Positions 26,965 to 36,520 of a DNA stretch of 64,000 nt are shown in pieces. Position 1 is the first letter of the stretch, and each line of letters begins with the position of its first letter. The stretch comes from CAYQQR01 sp964420035 (GTDB lineage Bacteria > Bacteroidota > Bacteroidia > Bacteroidales > SM23-62), in assembly GCA_964420035.1 (NCBI GenBank), contig CAYQQR010000006.1:41984-105983 (forward strand), given 5' to 3'. The translations under genes and the position numbers were made by a program. The notes under the pieces are model-generated. The model was given only the letters and a program-made list of their open reading frames with translations. It made no database searches and was not told where the DNA came from.

Positions 26965-28419
26965 TTAAGTTTCTTCCGCGGTCCTGTCCCGGATCAACCG
27001 GAAAAGATCCCTCAAACGGATCCATCTTATCAGGAAGGGAAAAAGAGCTCCGGCGGCAATGGGAACCAAGAAACCTGCAAGTTTATCTTCTATATGTTGC
27101 TTGCTGAAGAACGAGACCATGATCAGCAAAACAGACAGCAGGATAAAACGGCCTATCAGGGTGTAATTCAATTTCATTTTGAACATGCCTGCAGAAAGGA
27201 TCACCTGCCCCATGGCCATGAAAAACTGGGTGGCCAGACTGGAGACAGCCGCACCGAAGGCTTTGTATGAAGGGATGAGCAGGGCATTCAGACTGATATT
27301 CATAACCACGGCCATGAAGGCAAGCAGGTTCAGTTGTTTGAGGTTCCCGTTGGCCGTAAGCAGGGTCCCGAAAATATAGATTGTGGAGATGCATAAAAAT
27401 CCACCCATGTGCAGGGGGAAAAGCCGTGCAGCCACTTCGGGCCGGTCCTCGTACAGGAGCGAAATGATGTTACCGTTATAGAAAAGGGACAGGCTGAAAA
27501 GGGTAAGGGCAGGTACCATGATCAGGCTGAAGGAAAGTTTTAGTATTTCCGAGATGTTCTCTTCTTGTTTGATCATCCTGGAAAAAATAGGCAACAACAA
27601 TCCGGCAAAAAGAAAGGCAAACATCCCCGCGGCATCCAGGATCCTGAAACTTTGAGCATAATAGCCGGCTTGTGCTTTGCCATCAGGAAGCAAACGTTCC
27701 AGCATCACGGAATCGATCCTGTTGTAAAAAGCCATCAGCAGGATCAGGAGGGCAAAAGGATAGCTGCTTCTGAGGATATTTTTGAACAAGGACAGGTTGA
27801 CGGTGGGTTTAAAGAACCCGGACCTGGACCATACGATCAGAAAAGCGGTCAGGGCAGTCAGAAGATAAGCCAGGGTTTGTGAATACACGAACCATTCGAT
27901 CCGGAAGGGTGCATCCACCAGCCGGGACCAAAGCAGGAAACCGCAAAATATGCTGGCCAGGATACGGTCCAGGATCGATAAAAAACTGTCGGTCCTGAAA
28001 TAATGCAGGCCCGAGATGTTCGACCTCAGGTACAAGATGAATGAAGCCAGGAACTGATTAAGGATCAGCAATAGCAGCATTTTGATCTGTGCCTGGTCGT
28101 AACCTATGGATAAACCGGCCAGTATGCAAACCAGCAAATAAAAGATTCCCAGCAGGAACTTCAATACGACGATCCCCGAGAAATGTGCGGAAAGATCTTT
28201 GGGATCCCGGGCAATATGCCTGTTATTGTAATTGGTGATACCCAGGTCCAGCAGGATATTGAGCATCAGGCTGAAACCAAAGAGGGAAAAATAAAAGCCA
28301 TAATCAGCCGAACCCACGGTATTTTGAACACTGATCTCAATACCAAAAATCCAGAAAGGTTTGACCAGGAGGTTCAGGGTCAGGACCAGGATCAGGTTTG
28401 TTACGAATTTACGCTTCAC
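26965..28419 (-). CDS. polysaccharide flippase (Wzx/MATE-like)
   Basis: 484-residue integral membrane protein with about 12-14 predicted helices, of the oligosaccharide flippase family that moves undecaprenyl-linked glycans across the inner membrane. Typical signs are the N-terminal NLLVKPFWIFGIEISVQN, a positively charged loop between helices, and AGMFAFLFAGLLLPIFSRM in the middle. It is divergent from the GT4 gene that follows, and together they suggest a small surface-glycan function; no full O-antigen cluster surrounds them. Confidence 0.85.
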   Translation of the reverse strand: MKRKFVTNLILVLTLNLLVKPFWIFGIEISVQNTVGSADYGFYFSLFGFSLMLNILLDLGITNYNNRHIARDPKDLSAHFSGIVVLKFLLGIFYLLVCILAGLSIGYDQAQIKMLLLLILNQFLASFILYLRSNISGLHYFRTDSFLSILDRILASIFCGFLLWSRLVDAPFRIEWFVYSQTLAYLLTALTAFLIVWSRSGFFKPTVNLSLFKNILRSSYPFALLILLMAFYNRIDSVMLERLLPDGKAQAGYYAQSFRILDAAGMFAFLFAGLLLPIFSRMIKQEENISEILKLSFSLIMVPALTLFSLSLFYNGNIISLLYEDRPEVAARLFPLHMGGFLCISTIYIFGTLLTANGNLKQLNLLAFMAVVMNISLNALLIPSYKAFGAAVSSLATQFFMAMGQVILSAGMFKMKLNYTLIGRFILLSVLLIMVSFFSKQHIEDKLAGFLVPIAAGALFPFLIRWIRLRDLFRLIRDRTAEET

Positions 28420-28493
28420 TGATTTGGTAAGGATATAGGGCCGAAATTAAGAAATTGATTGAATAATACTCCTGAAGAAAGCCACTAAAAAAT

Positions 28494-28524
28494 TTTGTCA
28501 TGCGTTTGAAATCATCTAAGTTGC
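28494..28524 (+). promoter_or_regulatory. candidate promoter of the GT4 gene
   Basis: TTTG (28494-28497), 19 nt, TAAGTTGC (28517-28524): correct spacing, two mismatches in the -7 element. It would give a leader of about 12 nt. Confidence 0.45.
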
Positions 28525-28542
28525 TCCTCAATTTAGTTCTTT

Positions 28543-29670
28543 ATGCGAATCGCGGTTAATACCCGGTTGCTTTTATCCGGCAGACTGGAGGGCATAGGTT
28601 GGTTCAGCCATGAGACCCTGAAAAGGATGGTCCGGAAGCATCCGGAACATGAGTTTATATTCTTTTTTGACCGGGACTGGGATCCGCAATTTATCTATGG
28701 GGATAATGTTATCCCGCGGCGACTCTTCCCCCCGGCCCGGCATCCACTCCTGTGGTATACCTGGTTCGAATGGGTTTTGCCCGGCGCTTTAAAAAAAATG
28801 AAGGCAGACCTGTTTTACAGTCCGGACAGTTATATAAGTCTGCGCTCCCCCGTGCCCCAGGTTTGTGTGATGCATGACCTGAACTTCGTACACCGGCCCT
28901 TGGACCTTCCTTTACTGACCCGGCAATACTATAGTTATTTTTTCAGGCGATATGCCCGAAAGGCAGCCAGGATCATAACCGTATCGGAGCATTCAAAGCA
29001 GGATATCATAAACAATTATCAGGTTCCGGCCAACCGCATCGACGTAGTATACAATGGTGCCCAGGAGATATACAGGCCGGTGAGTGATGAGGTTAAGAAA
29101 GCTGTGCGCCGGGAATTCAGCGGAGGCAAGCCCTATTTTGTATTTATCGGCTCCATCCATCCCAGAAAGAACGTGGAGCGTTTGCTGGCCGCATTCGAAA
29201 AGTTCCGTGACAAGTGCCCGCGGGAACATAAATTATTGATCGTAGGTTCCCCCATGTTTAAAACCGGCAGGGTTAATCGTGTATTGAAAAAAATGCAGTA
29301 CTGCAGGGACGTTCATTTTACGGGTAGACTGGAACCCGTAGATCTTCACCGGGTGCTGGGATCGGCCAGGGCCCTGACTTTTGTACCCCTTTTCGAAGGA
29401 TTCGGTATACCCGTTGTGGAAGCCATGTATTGTGATGTTCCGGTACTGACCTCAAATACCACCTCGCTGCCGGAGGTTGCCGGTGATGCCGCTTTGATGG
29501 TGGATCCCCTTGATGTCGATGCCATTGCCGGGGGAATGCAAAAACTGGTGGAAGACCCTGAATCGCGTAATTCACTGATCGAAAAAGGCAGGGTACAAAG
29601 AAAAAAATTCAGTTGGGATAAAACGGCAGAGGGTGTGTGGGGGTCAATACAGCAGGTTATTGGAAGTTAA
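28543..29670 (+). CDS. glycosyltransferase family 4
   Basis: 375-residue cytoplasmic or membrane-associated GT-B enzyme. N-terminal acceptor half starts MRIAVNTRLLLSGRLEGIGW. The C-terminal donor-binding half shows FVFIGSIHPRKNVERLL, FTGRLEPVDLHRVL and the ExxxxxE motif in PLFEGFGIPVVEAM, with SLPEVAGDAALMVDP after it. This is the layout of mannosyl- or related transferases acting on lipid-linked or LPS glycans; the sugar cannot be told. It is divergent from the flippase gene. Confidence 0.9.
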   Translation: MRIAVNTRLLLSGRLEGIGWFSHETLKRMVRKHPEHEFIFFFDRDWDPQFIYGDNVIPRRLFPPARHPLLWYTWFEWVLPGALKKMKADLFYSPDSYISLRSPVPQVCVMHDLNFVHRPLDLPLLTRQYYSYFFRRYARKAARIITVSEHSKQDIINNYQVPANRIDVVYNGAQEIYRPVSDEVKKAVRREFSGGKPYFVFIGSIHPRKNVERLLAAFEKFRDKCPREHKLLIVGSPMFKTGRVNRVLKKMQYCRDVHFTGRLEPVDLHRVLGSARALTFVPLFEGFGIPVVEAMYCDVPVLTSNTTSLPEVAGDAALMVDPLDVDAIAGGMQKLVEDPESRNSLIEKGRVQRKKFSWDKTAEGVWGSIQQVIGS

Positions 29671-29717
29671 GGAGCGGGAGGTAAGGAATGAATTGGAAAT
29701 ATGGGTATGGATATTTA

Positions 29718-29775
29718 TTGTAATTGGTGGTAATTGATTGTAAATTGGTGGTAATTTGTTGTAATAGGTGGTTCA
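29718..29775. repeat. about 20-bp imperfect tandem repeat, 2.8 units
   Basis: Units begin at 29718, 29738 and 29759, each TTGTAA(T/A)...GGTGGT. The third runs into the longest rnhB frame, which supports the later rnhB start. Confidence 0.75.
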
Positions 29776-29827
29776 AATAAAACAACGAATAACAACCAAT
29801 AACCATAAATATCCCTTAGACAAGGAT

Positions 29828-30436
29828 ATGTCTCTGAACTGGACATACGACATCGCAACTTCACCAATCGCCGGGGTGGATGAATCCGGCCGGGGTTGTT
29901 TGGCGGGTCCTGTTTTTGCGGCCGCGGTAATCCTTCCCGGGGATTACAGGAACCCCGGGCTGAACGATTCCAAATTGCTGGGACCGGGCACGCGCGAAAA
30001 ACTCCGCGGGGAGATCGAAGCCAATGCTTTGGCCTGCAAAGTGGCTATGGCCCTGCCGGGAGAAATCGACAAGATGAATATTTTAAGGGCTTCTATACTC
30101 GCTATGCACCGTGCCCTGGAAGCCCTAAGCATAGCACCCGATCACATTCTCGTGGATGGAAATTATTTTAATCCTTTTCGGCAAATTCCTTTTTCAACGG
30201 TCATCGGGGGCGATGGCTCTTATGCTTGTATTGCCGCGGCATCCATTCTGGCAAAGACATACAGGGATGAATACATGATGGAACTTCATGCCAGGCACCC
30301 CTTATATCATTGGGACAGGAACAAAGGCTATGCTACTGCAGCACACCGGGAGGCCTTGAAGGAGCACGGACCGACTTCTTATCACAGGAAGAGTTTTCAA
30401 TTATTGCCGGGCCAATATCGACTTCCCTTTGAATAA
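29828..30436 (+). CDS. rnhB: ribonuclease HII
   Basis: Cleaves the RNA strand of RNA-DNA hybrids and removes single ribonucleotides. About 202 residues from the ATG at 29828 (MSLNWTYDIA), preceded by AAGGAT. The longer frame starts with a GTG inside repeats. Motifs: GVDESGRGCLAGPV (Asp, Glu ligands), NDSKLL, VDGNYF and AAASILAKTYRDEYM. The usual DEAGRG is DESGRG here, with catalytic residues intact. The neighbouring S46 peptidase is unrelated, but rnhA lies 2.3 kb downstream. Confidence 0.94.
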   Translation: MSLNWTYDIATSPIAGVDESGRGCLAGPVFAAAVILPGDYRNPGLNDSKLLGPGTREKLRGEIEANALACKVAMALPGEIDKMNILRASILAMHRALEALSIAPDHILVDGNYFNPFRQIPFSTVIGGDGSYACIAAASILAKTYRDEYMMELHARHPLYHWDRNKGYATAAHREALKEHGPTSYHRKSFQLLPGQYRLPFE

Positions 30437-30546
30437 GAATATATTTCTTTGGACACAAAGGATCGATCTGAATAAATTCTTTATTATTTTCATCCTAAGT
30501 TTCATATTATCGCGTTTCTTAACATTAGCCCTAAAATAATTTCATC

Positions 30547-32703
30547 ATGTTCAAAATTACTATTTGGGCGGCCATTTTGTGGATTACCCTTATTTCCTCT
30601 GTCCGGGCTGATGAGGGTATGTGGCTGCTGCCCCTGATCGAATCGGTCAACATGGAGGAAATGACTTCCATGGGGCTGGAACTGAATATCGAAGACATTT
30701 ATAATGTCAACCATTCCAGTCTTAAAGATGCCGTGGTCGCACTGGACTATGGAGGTTGTACGGCCGAGTTTATTTCCTCGAATGGTTTGCTGTTAACCAA
30801 TCACCATTGTGCTTATTCGGATATACAGATCCATTCTACACTGGAGAAGGATTATCTGTCCAATGGTTTCTGGGCTGCATCTTATGACGAAGAGCTGCCC
30901 AACAAAGGCAAAACCGTGTCCCGCCTGGTAAGAATGGAGCGTGTGACCGACCGGGTCAGCTCTGTCCTGAACGAATATATGAGCGAACAGGAACGGGAAG
31001 ACGCTATTGATTTTATTTCGGAAACCATTGAAAAGGAAGCAACGAAAGGCACCCATCATGAGGCTTTTGTCCGCTCATTCTATGAAGGAAACGAGTATTA
31101 CCTCGTGCTTGTAGAAACTTTCAAGGATGTCAGGCTGGTGGGAGCACCGCCGGAGGACATTGGTAAATTCGGGTTTGAAACCGACAACTGGATGTGGCCC
31201 CGTCATACCGGCGATTTTTCCCTTTACCGGGTTTACGTCGCCCCGGACGGATCCCCTGCCGAATATTCACCCGACAATGTTCCCTATGAACCCCTGCATC
31301 ATCTGCCGGTTTCCCTGAAAGGATTTGAAGAAGGTGATTTTGCCATGATCCTCGGATTCCCGGGCAGAACCGATCGCTATCTTACTTCCCACGGGGTTGA
31401 GGAACTGCTTGAAATAACCCATCCAAACCGTATACGCGTTCGCGGATTGAGGCAAAAGCTAATGATGGAAGATATGCTTTCAAGTGAGAAGATACGTCTG
31501 CAGTATGCAGATAAATATGATAAATCCAGCAACTACTGGAAGTATTCCATCGGACAAAGTGAAGGATTAAAGAATCTCAATGTAATTGAAAAGAAAAGAA
31601 AAGAAGAAGAAGTCTTCCGGGAATGGGTGACCAAAGACCCGGAACGGCAGAAAAAATACGGGGAAGTACTGGAAACGATCTCAAGTTCGATACGGGCAAG
31701 AAAAGAGTATAAACATGCCGCACAATATCTGGCAGAGGCCCTTTTCAACGGGATTGAAATCACCACTTTTGCCATTGAATCCTTTCCACTCTATATAGCA
31801 TTGATGGAAAATCCGGATGATCCGGAAAAGATCAGGGAAACAAGCATGGAGTTAAGACCGGGGGCCGAAGAGTTTTTTAAAAATTATAACCAGCCCACCG
31901 ACAAAAAGATAGCCGTTCAAATGTTACAGCTTTTTGTTGATAACGTGGATGAATCAATGCACCCTGATGTTTTTGCCATCATCAACAATAAATACCGTGG
32001 AAATTTTGAGAAGTATATGGATAAACTGTTCAGGAAAAGTGTCTTTGCTGACCCGGAAAAACTGGACGAGTTTTATGATTCCCCGGAGATAAAGGTTTTC
32101 GAGAAAGATATGGCTTTTCAGACGGTTCTATCCTTTTACAGAAAATATTTCGAGCTTATCTCTTTAAGCGAAGAATACGATAACCGTATCAATAAAGCCC
32201 GATGGTTGTATCTGGAAGCTTTAATGGAAATGCACCCGGAAAAAAACTTTTACCCGGATGCCAATTCCACCATGCGCCTTACTTATGGTACCGTAGGGGA
32301 TTATAAAGCCAGGGATGCCGTGTATTATGATTACTATACAACACTCAAAGGGGTAATGGAAAAAGAAGATCCCGACAGTCATGAATTCCAGGTTCCCGAA
32401 GGGCTTAAGGAGCTTTATGCAGCAAAAGATTTCGGACCCTATGGAATGAATGGACGAATGCCCGTTTGTTTCATTACAAACAACGACATTACCGGTGGTA
32501 ATTCGGGAAGCCCGGTGATCAACGGCAAAGGGGAACTCATTGGTACCGCTTTCGACGGGAACTGGGAAGCAATGAGCGGAGACGTAGCTTTTGAACCGGA
32601 TATACAGAAAACCATTTCTGTAGATATCCGCTATGTATTGTTTGTCATTGAAAAATATGCCGGCGCCCGGAATTTAATTAATGAAATGACCATAGTACAG
32701 TGA
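30547..32703 (+). CDS. S46 family dipeptidyl-peptidase (DPP7-type)
   Basis: Periplasmic or surface exopeptidase releasing dipeptides, a key step in peptide use by saccharolytic and asaccharolytic Bacteroidota. The signal peptide ends near ISSVRA, and the mature protein starts DEGMWLLP, as usual. The catalytic His is in LLTNHHCAY (His86/87) and the Ser in GGNSGSPV (about 653). Eighteen residues after the catalytic Ser there is Gly in AFDGNWEA; DPP7 has Gly here and DPP11 Arg, so broad hydrophobic P1 preference is inferred. Length 718 is normal. Confidence 0.93.
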   Translation: MFKITIWAAILWITLISSVRADEGMWLLPLIESVNMEEMTSMGLELNIEDIYNVNHSSLKDAVVALDYGGCTAEFISSNGLLLTNHHCAYSDIQIHSTLEKDYLSNGFWAASYDEELPNKGKTVSRLVRMERVTDRVSSVLNEYMSEQEREDAIDFISETIEKEATKGTHHEAFVRSFYEGNEYYLVLVETFKDVRLVGAPPEDIGKFGFETDNWMWPRHTGDFSLYRVYVAPDGSPAEYSPDNVPYEPLHHLPVSLKGFEEGDFAMILGFPGRTDRYLTSHGVEELLEITHPNRIRVRGLRQKLMMEDMLSSEKIRLQYADKYDKSSNYWKYSIGQSEGLKNLNVIEKKRKEEEVFREWVTKDPERQKKYGEVLETISSSIRARKEYKHAAQYLAEALFNGIEITTFAIESFPLYIALMENPDDPEKIRETSMELRPGAEEFFKNYNQPTDKKIAVQMLQLFVDNVDESMHPDVFAIINNKYRGNFEKYMDKLFRKSVFADPEKLDEFYDSPEIKVFEKDMAFQTVLSFYRKYFELISLSEEYDNRINKARWLYLEALMEMHPEKNFYPDANSTMRLTYGTVGDYKARDAVYYDYYTTLKGVMEKEDPDSHEFQVPEGLKELYAAKDFGPYGMNGRMPVCFITNNDITGGNSGSPVINGKGELIGTAFDGNWEAMSGDVAFEPDIQKTISVDIRYVLFVIEKYAGARNLINEMTIVQ

Positions 32704-33161
32704 TTGAGATCTATACCGACGGAGCTGCCCGGGGCAATCCAGGTCCGGGCGGCTATGGCGTTGTTATGAAATACAAAAACCACAGGAAGGAAATATCGGA
32801 AGGTTTTATCCGGACCACCAACAACCGTATGGAACTTATGGCTGTCATCGCGGCCCTTGAAGCACTGAAAAAAAAACCCTCAAGCGGGGTAATCTATACC
32901 GATTCCAGATATATCTCCGAAGCCGTCAACAAGGGCTGGGTTTTCCAGTGGGAACGCAAACAGTTTAAAAAGAAAAAAAACATCGACCTTTGGAAGCGTT
33001 TTCTCACGATATACCGGCAACATGATTTCAAATTGGTATGGATTAAGGGACATGATCAAATCCCTGAAAATGAACGCTGTGATCAACTTGCAGTGGAGGC
33101 CAGCAAGAAGCCAAATCTGAAGAAGGATACCGGTTTGGAAGAGGAGAATCGCCTTTTTTAA
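32700..33161 (+). CDS. rnhA: ribonuclease HI
   Basis: 153-residue type I RNase H. Active-site residues: Asp in IEIYTDGAARGNPGPGG, Glu in NRMELMA, Asp in YTDSRYI and Asp in ENERCDQLA; the basic protrusion region QWERKQFKKKKN is present. The start is a GTG whose codon overlaps the stop of the peptidase gene by four bases (GTGA), so translation is probably coupled. Both RNase H types are encoded within 3.4 kb. Confidence 0.95.
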   Translation: MIEIYTDGAARGNPGPGGYGVVMKYKNHRKEISEGFIRTTNNRMELMAVIAALEALKKKPSSGVIYTDSRYISEAVNKGWVFQWERKQFKKKKNIDLWKRFLTIYRQHDFKLVWIKGHDQIPENERCDQLAVEASKKPNLKKDTGLEEENRLF

Positions 33162-33232
33162 ACTTTTTTATTTTCTTTAATCCAGTTTGTTTTATATTTA
33201 TGTATTCTAGCACAACCATATGATCATCCAGG

Positions 33233-33766
33233 ATGGCTGGTAATGAAGAAATCATTTCCTATCGTGGTGTTTTAAATTTCGAGACCATCGGAATTCTCCT
33301 TAGTGAACTTAAGTTCAAAAAAATCACTTATCATATTCATCAGGCCATCTACAAAAAGATCATCACCCTGATGATCGAATCACTGGAAAATATTTTTAAG
33401 TATTCTGAAAATTTCAGAGAATTTGTAAATCAAAATCCCGAGCACAATCCTTCTTTTGTTTTGTCAAGATCCGATTGTTGTTACGAAATAGAGATTAATA
33501 ATCCCCTCAAAAAAACCGATCGATCTTCACTTTCCAGCAAACTGGATAAAATAAATACCCTCGATTATAAAGGTATCAAGCATGAATACAGAAAAACCAT
33601 CACCAACGGTCAGTTTACAGAAAAAGGCGGGGCCGGTCTGGGGTTCCTGGAGATGGCCAAAGTCACCAGGAACAAGCTCAAGTACAATATTGAAAAAATC
33701 AACAGCGAATTCGATTGTTTCCGCCTGACCCTTACCCTGAATTACCACAAGACCTCAAAGAGTTGA
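33233..33766 (+). CDS. SiaB-family protein kinase (DUF6272)
   Basis: 177 residues with a GHKL ATPase pattern: the N-box ESLENIFKYSENF and the glycine-rich lid GGAGLGFLEMAK. This matches DUF6272/SiaB kinases, which phosphorylate the DUF1987 partner SiaC. A DUF1987 gene lies 6.7 kb upstream on the other strand, so the pair is present but not in one operon. The stop codon overlaps the first arm of a 17-bp inverted repeat at 33765-33892. Confidence 0.82.
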   Translation: MAGNEEIISYRGVLNFETIGILLSELKFKKITYHIHQAIYKKIITLMIESLENIFKYSENFREFVNQNPEHNPSFVLSRSDCCYEIEINNPLKKTDRSSLSSKLDKINTLDYKGIKHEYRKTITNGQFTEKGGAGLGFLEMAKVTRNKLKYNIEKINSEFDCFRLTLTLNYHKTSKS

Positions 33767-33892
33767 CCACGGACCACAGACCACAGTAAGGCTTGGGAAA
33801 TACTATATTAAAAACTTGTAACAGGAATTGTTTTAAAAGCCCGGAATAATTTCGGATTTTTTTTCAAGTACCGTCGTCTGTGGTCCGTGGTC
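33765..33892. repeat. 17-bp perfect inverted repeat with 94-nt interior
   Basis: GACCACGGACCACAGAC (33765-33781) and GTCTGTGGTCCGTGGTC (33876-33892). The arms are themselves made of GGACCACAGACCACA-like short repeats; a further GTGGTCCAT follows at about 33900. Confidence 0.8.
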
Positions 33893-34086
33893 TTCCCCGT
33901 GGTCCATCCTTGTTTAATATATCTTGCATGAAAGGGTCATCGAAATTGTCCAGAATCGAACAATACTGTTCAGAAAAGAAACAACCATTGATTTTATCAG
34001 AAGGGTTTGATCAAGTTTAAAACAAAGGTATACAACTACTTAACTCATTTGGCATGAAATATGAGGTTAAAAGAAAAACATCCGGC
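33767..34086. other. non-coding gap
   Basis: Holds the inverted repeat above. TTTG at 34011-34014 with a 19-nt spacer is followed by TATACAAC, a poor -7 element, before the permease gene. No gene seen. Confidence 0.6.
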
Positions 34087-36516
34087 ATGATCAAGAATTT
34101 TATTATAGTAACTTTCCGCAATTTCCTGCGTCAAAAGTCCTATTCCCTGATCAACCTGCTTGGCCTATCCATTGGATTGGCTTGCAGTATACTGATAGCG
34201 CTTTTTATTTTCTTTGAGTTAAGCTACGACCGTTTTCATGAAAAATCGGACCGGATATACCGGTTGTATGTGGATGGGAAACTGGGCTCGGAGGATTTGT
34301 TAAGTGCCTGGACCGCGGCACCCAATGCCAAAGCATATCTCGAGGAGCATCCTGAGATTATTGAGGCTATTCGCGTGATGCGGTGGAGCGATGTTTTGTT
34401 TTCCATAGGGGACAGGCATTACCTTGAGGACCATGTATATTTTGTGGACTCTACCTTCTTAACGATGTTTGATTTTCCCATGATACAGGGTGATCCTGCC
34501 TCGGTATTGAAAGAACCCTACACGATGGTGCTCACAGAGGATATTGCCGAGAAATATTTTGGATCCGGCGACCCTGTGGGAAAAATTCTGAAGATGAACC
34601 AGGATACCACTTATTACCGGGTGACCGGCGTCGTTAGCAATCCGCCCCCGAACAGCCATTTCGAATTTGACCTGCTTTTATCCATTAACAGTTATGAACG
34701 GAGCAGAAGTGAATCCTGGCTCAGTAATTTCCTGCATACCTATTTTGTCGTTGAACAGGGGACGGATATCGATAAGCTGGAAGCGAATATGCGGGAAACG
34801 ACAGCGAAGTATATTGGTCCGCAACTGGAACAGGTTTTAGGTATCGGGGTTGAAGAATTTGAAGCCGGCGGGGATTCTTACGGTCATTTCCTGCAGCCCC
34901 TTGCCGATATTCATTTGAACACGGAGATCGGTCATTCCATGAAGCCATCCAATGAGAAAAAGTACATCTATATCTTTGGTGCGGTGGCTTTCTTCATCAT
35001 CCTGATCGCCTGCATCAATTACATGAACCTGGCTACGGCCCGCTCGGCGAATCGCTCCAGGGAGATCGGGCTACGAAAGGTGGTGGGTTCCGGCCGGGGT
35101 TTGATCAGAAGGCAGTTTCTTGTTGAGTCCGTCTTCATGACCGTCCTGGCATTGCTGATAGCGATCGTATTTGTCGAGATCGCCCTGCCGGGTTTTAATA
35201 ACATCATGGGGCTGGACCTTTCCCCTGAATATTTCAGAAAATGGTACCTGATCCCTGCCCTTATTGTACTGGCTGTTTTTGTCGGCCTGCTGGCCGGAAG
35301 CTACCCGGCTTTTTATCTTTCCTCTTTCCGCCCGGTGAATATCCTTAGCGGTAAACTGCAACAAGGCGTTAAGAGCGGATGGCTCAGAAGTACCCTGGTG
35401 GTTTTGCAGTTCTGCATTTCCATCATCATCATCGTGGCCACCATTGTTACCTACAGGCAATTGCAATATATGATGAACAAGGACCTGGGGTTCGACAAGG
35501 AAAGACTGTTGCTGATCCAAAGGGCCTCCGACCTGGAAGGGAAAATAGACCTCTTCAAGGAAGAAATGAAAAATCTGCCCGGTGTGACCTCCATTACCAA
35601 TTCTACTGCAGTTCCCGGTTACCCGAACAACCACAACGGGTATCAGCTCGAGGGACAGCCCACCAGCAATACCTACCTGATGCAGACCATCTGGGTGGAT
35701 TATGATTATTTAAAGACCTACGGACTGGAACTTGCCGAAGGCAGGTTCTTTGATCCCGACCTGGCTTCCGACAGCAGTGCTGCAGTGATCAACCAGGCTG
35801 CCGTTAAAGCATTTAACCTCGAGAATCCCATGGACAACCGGTTTATACAACCAGGGGAAAGCATGGAAGACCGCACCTTTCACCAGGTTATCGGGGTTGT
35901 CAAAGACTTTCACTATGTTTCCCTGCACCACGAGATCGGTCCGGCCGTATTTCTTTTTAAGGACCCGGAATGGGATTGGACGGGCTGGCTGACTATTAAA
36001 CTGAAGCCCAATACCATCAAACAAACGGTTAAGCAAATAGAGGATCAGTGGAAGGAACTTACAAACAACAAACCTTTCGAATACCGCTTCCTGGATGAAG
36101 ACTTTGACCGCCGGTACCAGGAAGAGGATCGAACCCGCAAGCTATTTACCATCTTTGCCATTTTTGCCTTGTTAGTTGCTACCCTGGGTTTGTACGGGCT
36201 GGCTGCATTTACAACGGAACAGCGAACCAAAGAGATAGGCATCCGGAAAGTTATGGGGGCATCCCTGTCCAGGATCGTTATGCTCCTGTCAAAAGAAACA
36301 TTGATCCTGGTAAGCATTGCAACCCTGATCGCCTGGCCCGTGGCTTATTACTTTATGCGCAACTGGTTGCAGGATTTCCCCTATCGCATCGATATACCCT
36401 GGGAAGTATTTCCACTGTCCATGATCCTGGCCCTGATCGTTGCTTTGATCACGGTAAGTGCCCAGGCTCTTGCAGCAGCCAGCCGGAACCCGGCTGAATC
36501 GCTGCGTTACGAGTAA
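34087..36516 (+). CDS. FtsX/MacB-type ABC transporter permease
   Basis: 809-residue permease with two copies of the MacB_PCD-FtsX layout. Helix 1 is in SLINLLGLSIGLACSILIAL, then a periplasmic domain, then three helices at about 290-420 with the RSREIGLRKVVGSGRGLIRR coupling loop; a second periplasmic domain and a last helix block follow with RTKEIGIRKVMGASLSRIV. Such double-length permeases are common in Bacteroidota. The ATPase partner is not adjacent. I chose the ATG at 34087 (MIKNFIIVTFRNF) because it starts the conserved amphipathic helix. Confidence 0.88.
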   Translation: MIKNFIIVTFRNFLRQKSYSLINLLGLSIGLACSILIALFIFFELSYDRFHEKSDRIYRLYVDGKLGSEDLLSAWTAAPNAKAYLEEHPEIIEAIRVMRWSDVLFSIGDRHYLEDHVYFVDSTFLTMFDFPMIQGDPASVLKEPYTMVLTEDIAEKYFGSGDPVGKILKMNQDTTYYRVTGVVSNPPPNSHFEFDLLLSINSYERSRSESWLSNFLHTYFVVEQGTDIDKLEANMRETTAKYIGPQLEQVLGIGVEEFEAGGDSYGHFLQPLADIHLNTEIGHSMKPSNEKKYIYIFGAVAFFIILIACINYMNLATARSANRSREIGLRKVVGSGRGLIRRQFLVESVFMTVLALLIAIVFVEIALPGFNNIMGLDLSPEYFRKWYLIPALIVLAVFVGLLAGSYPAFYLSSFRPVNILSGKLQQGVKSGWLRSTLVVLQFCISIIIIVATIVTYRQLQYMMNKDLGFDKERLLLIQRASDLEGKIDLFKEEMKNLPGVTSITNSTAVPGYPNNHNGYQLEGQPTSNTYLMQTIWVDYDYLKTYGLELAEGRFFDPDLASDSSAAVINQAAVKAFNLENPMDNRFIQPGESMEDRTFHQVIGVVKDFHYVSLHHEIGPAVFLFKDPEWDWTGWLTIKLKPNTIKQTVKQIEDQWKELTNNKPFEYRFLDEDFDRRYQEEDRTRKLFTIFAIFALLVATLGLYGLAAFTTEQRTKEIGIRKVMGASLSRIVMLLSKETLILVSIATLIAWPVAYYFMRNWLQDFPYRIDIPWEVFPLSMILALIVALITVSAQALAAASRNPAESLRYE

Positions 36517-36520
36517 GAGA

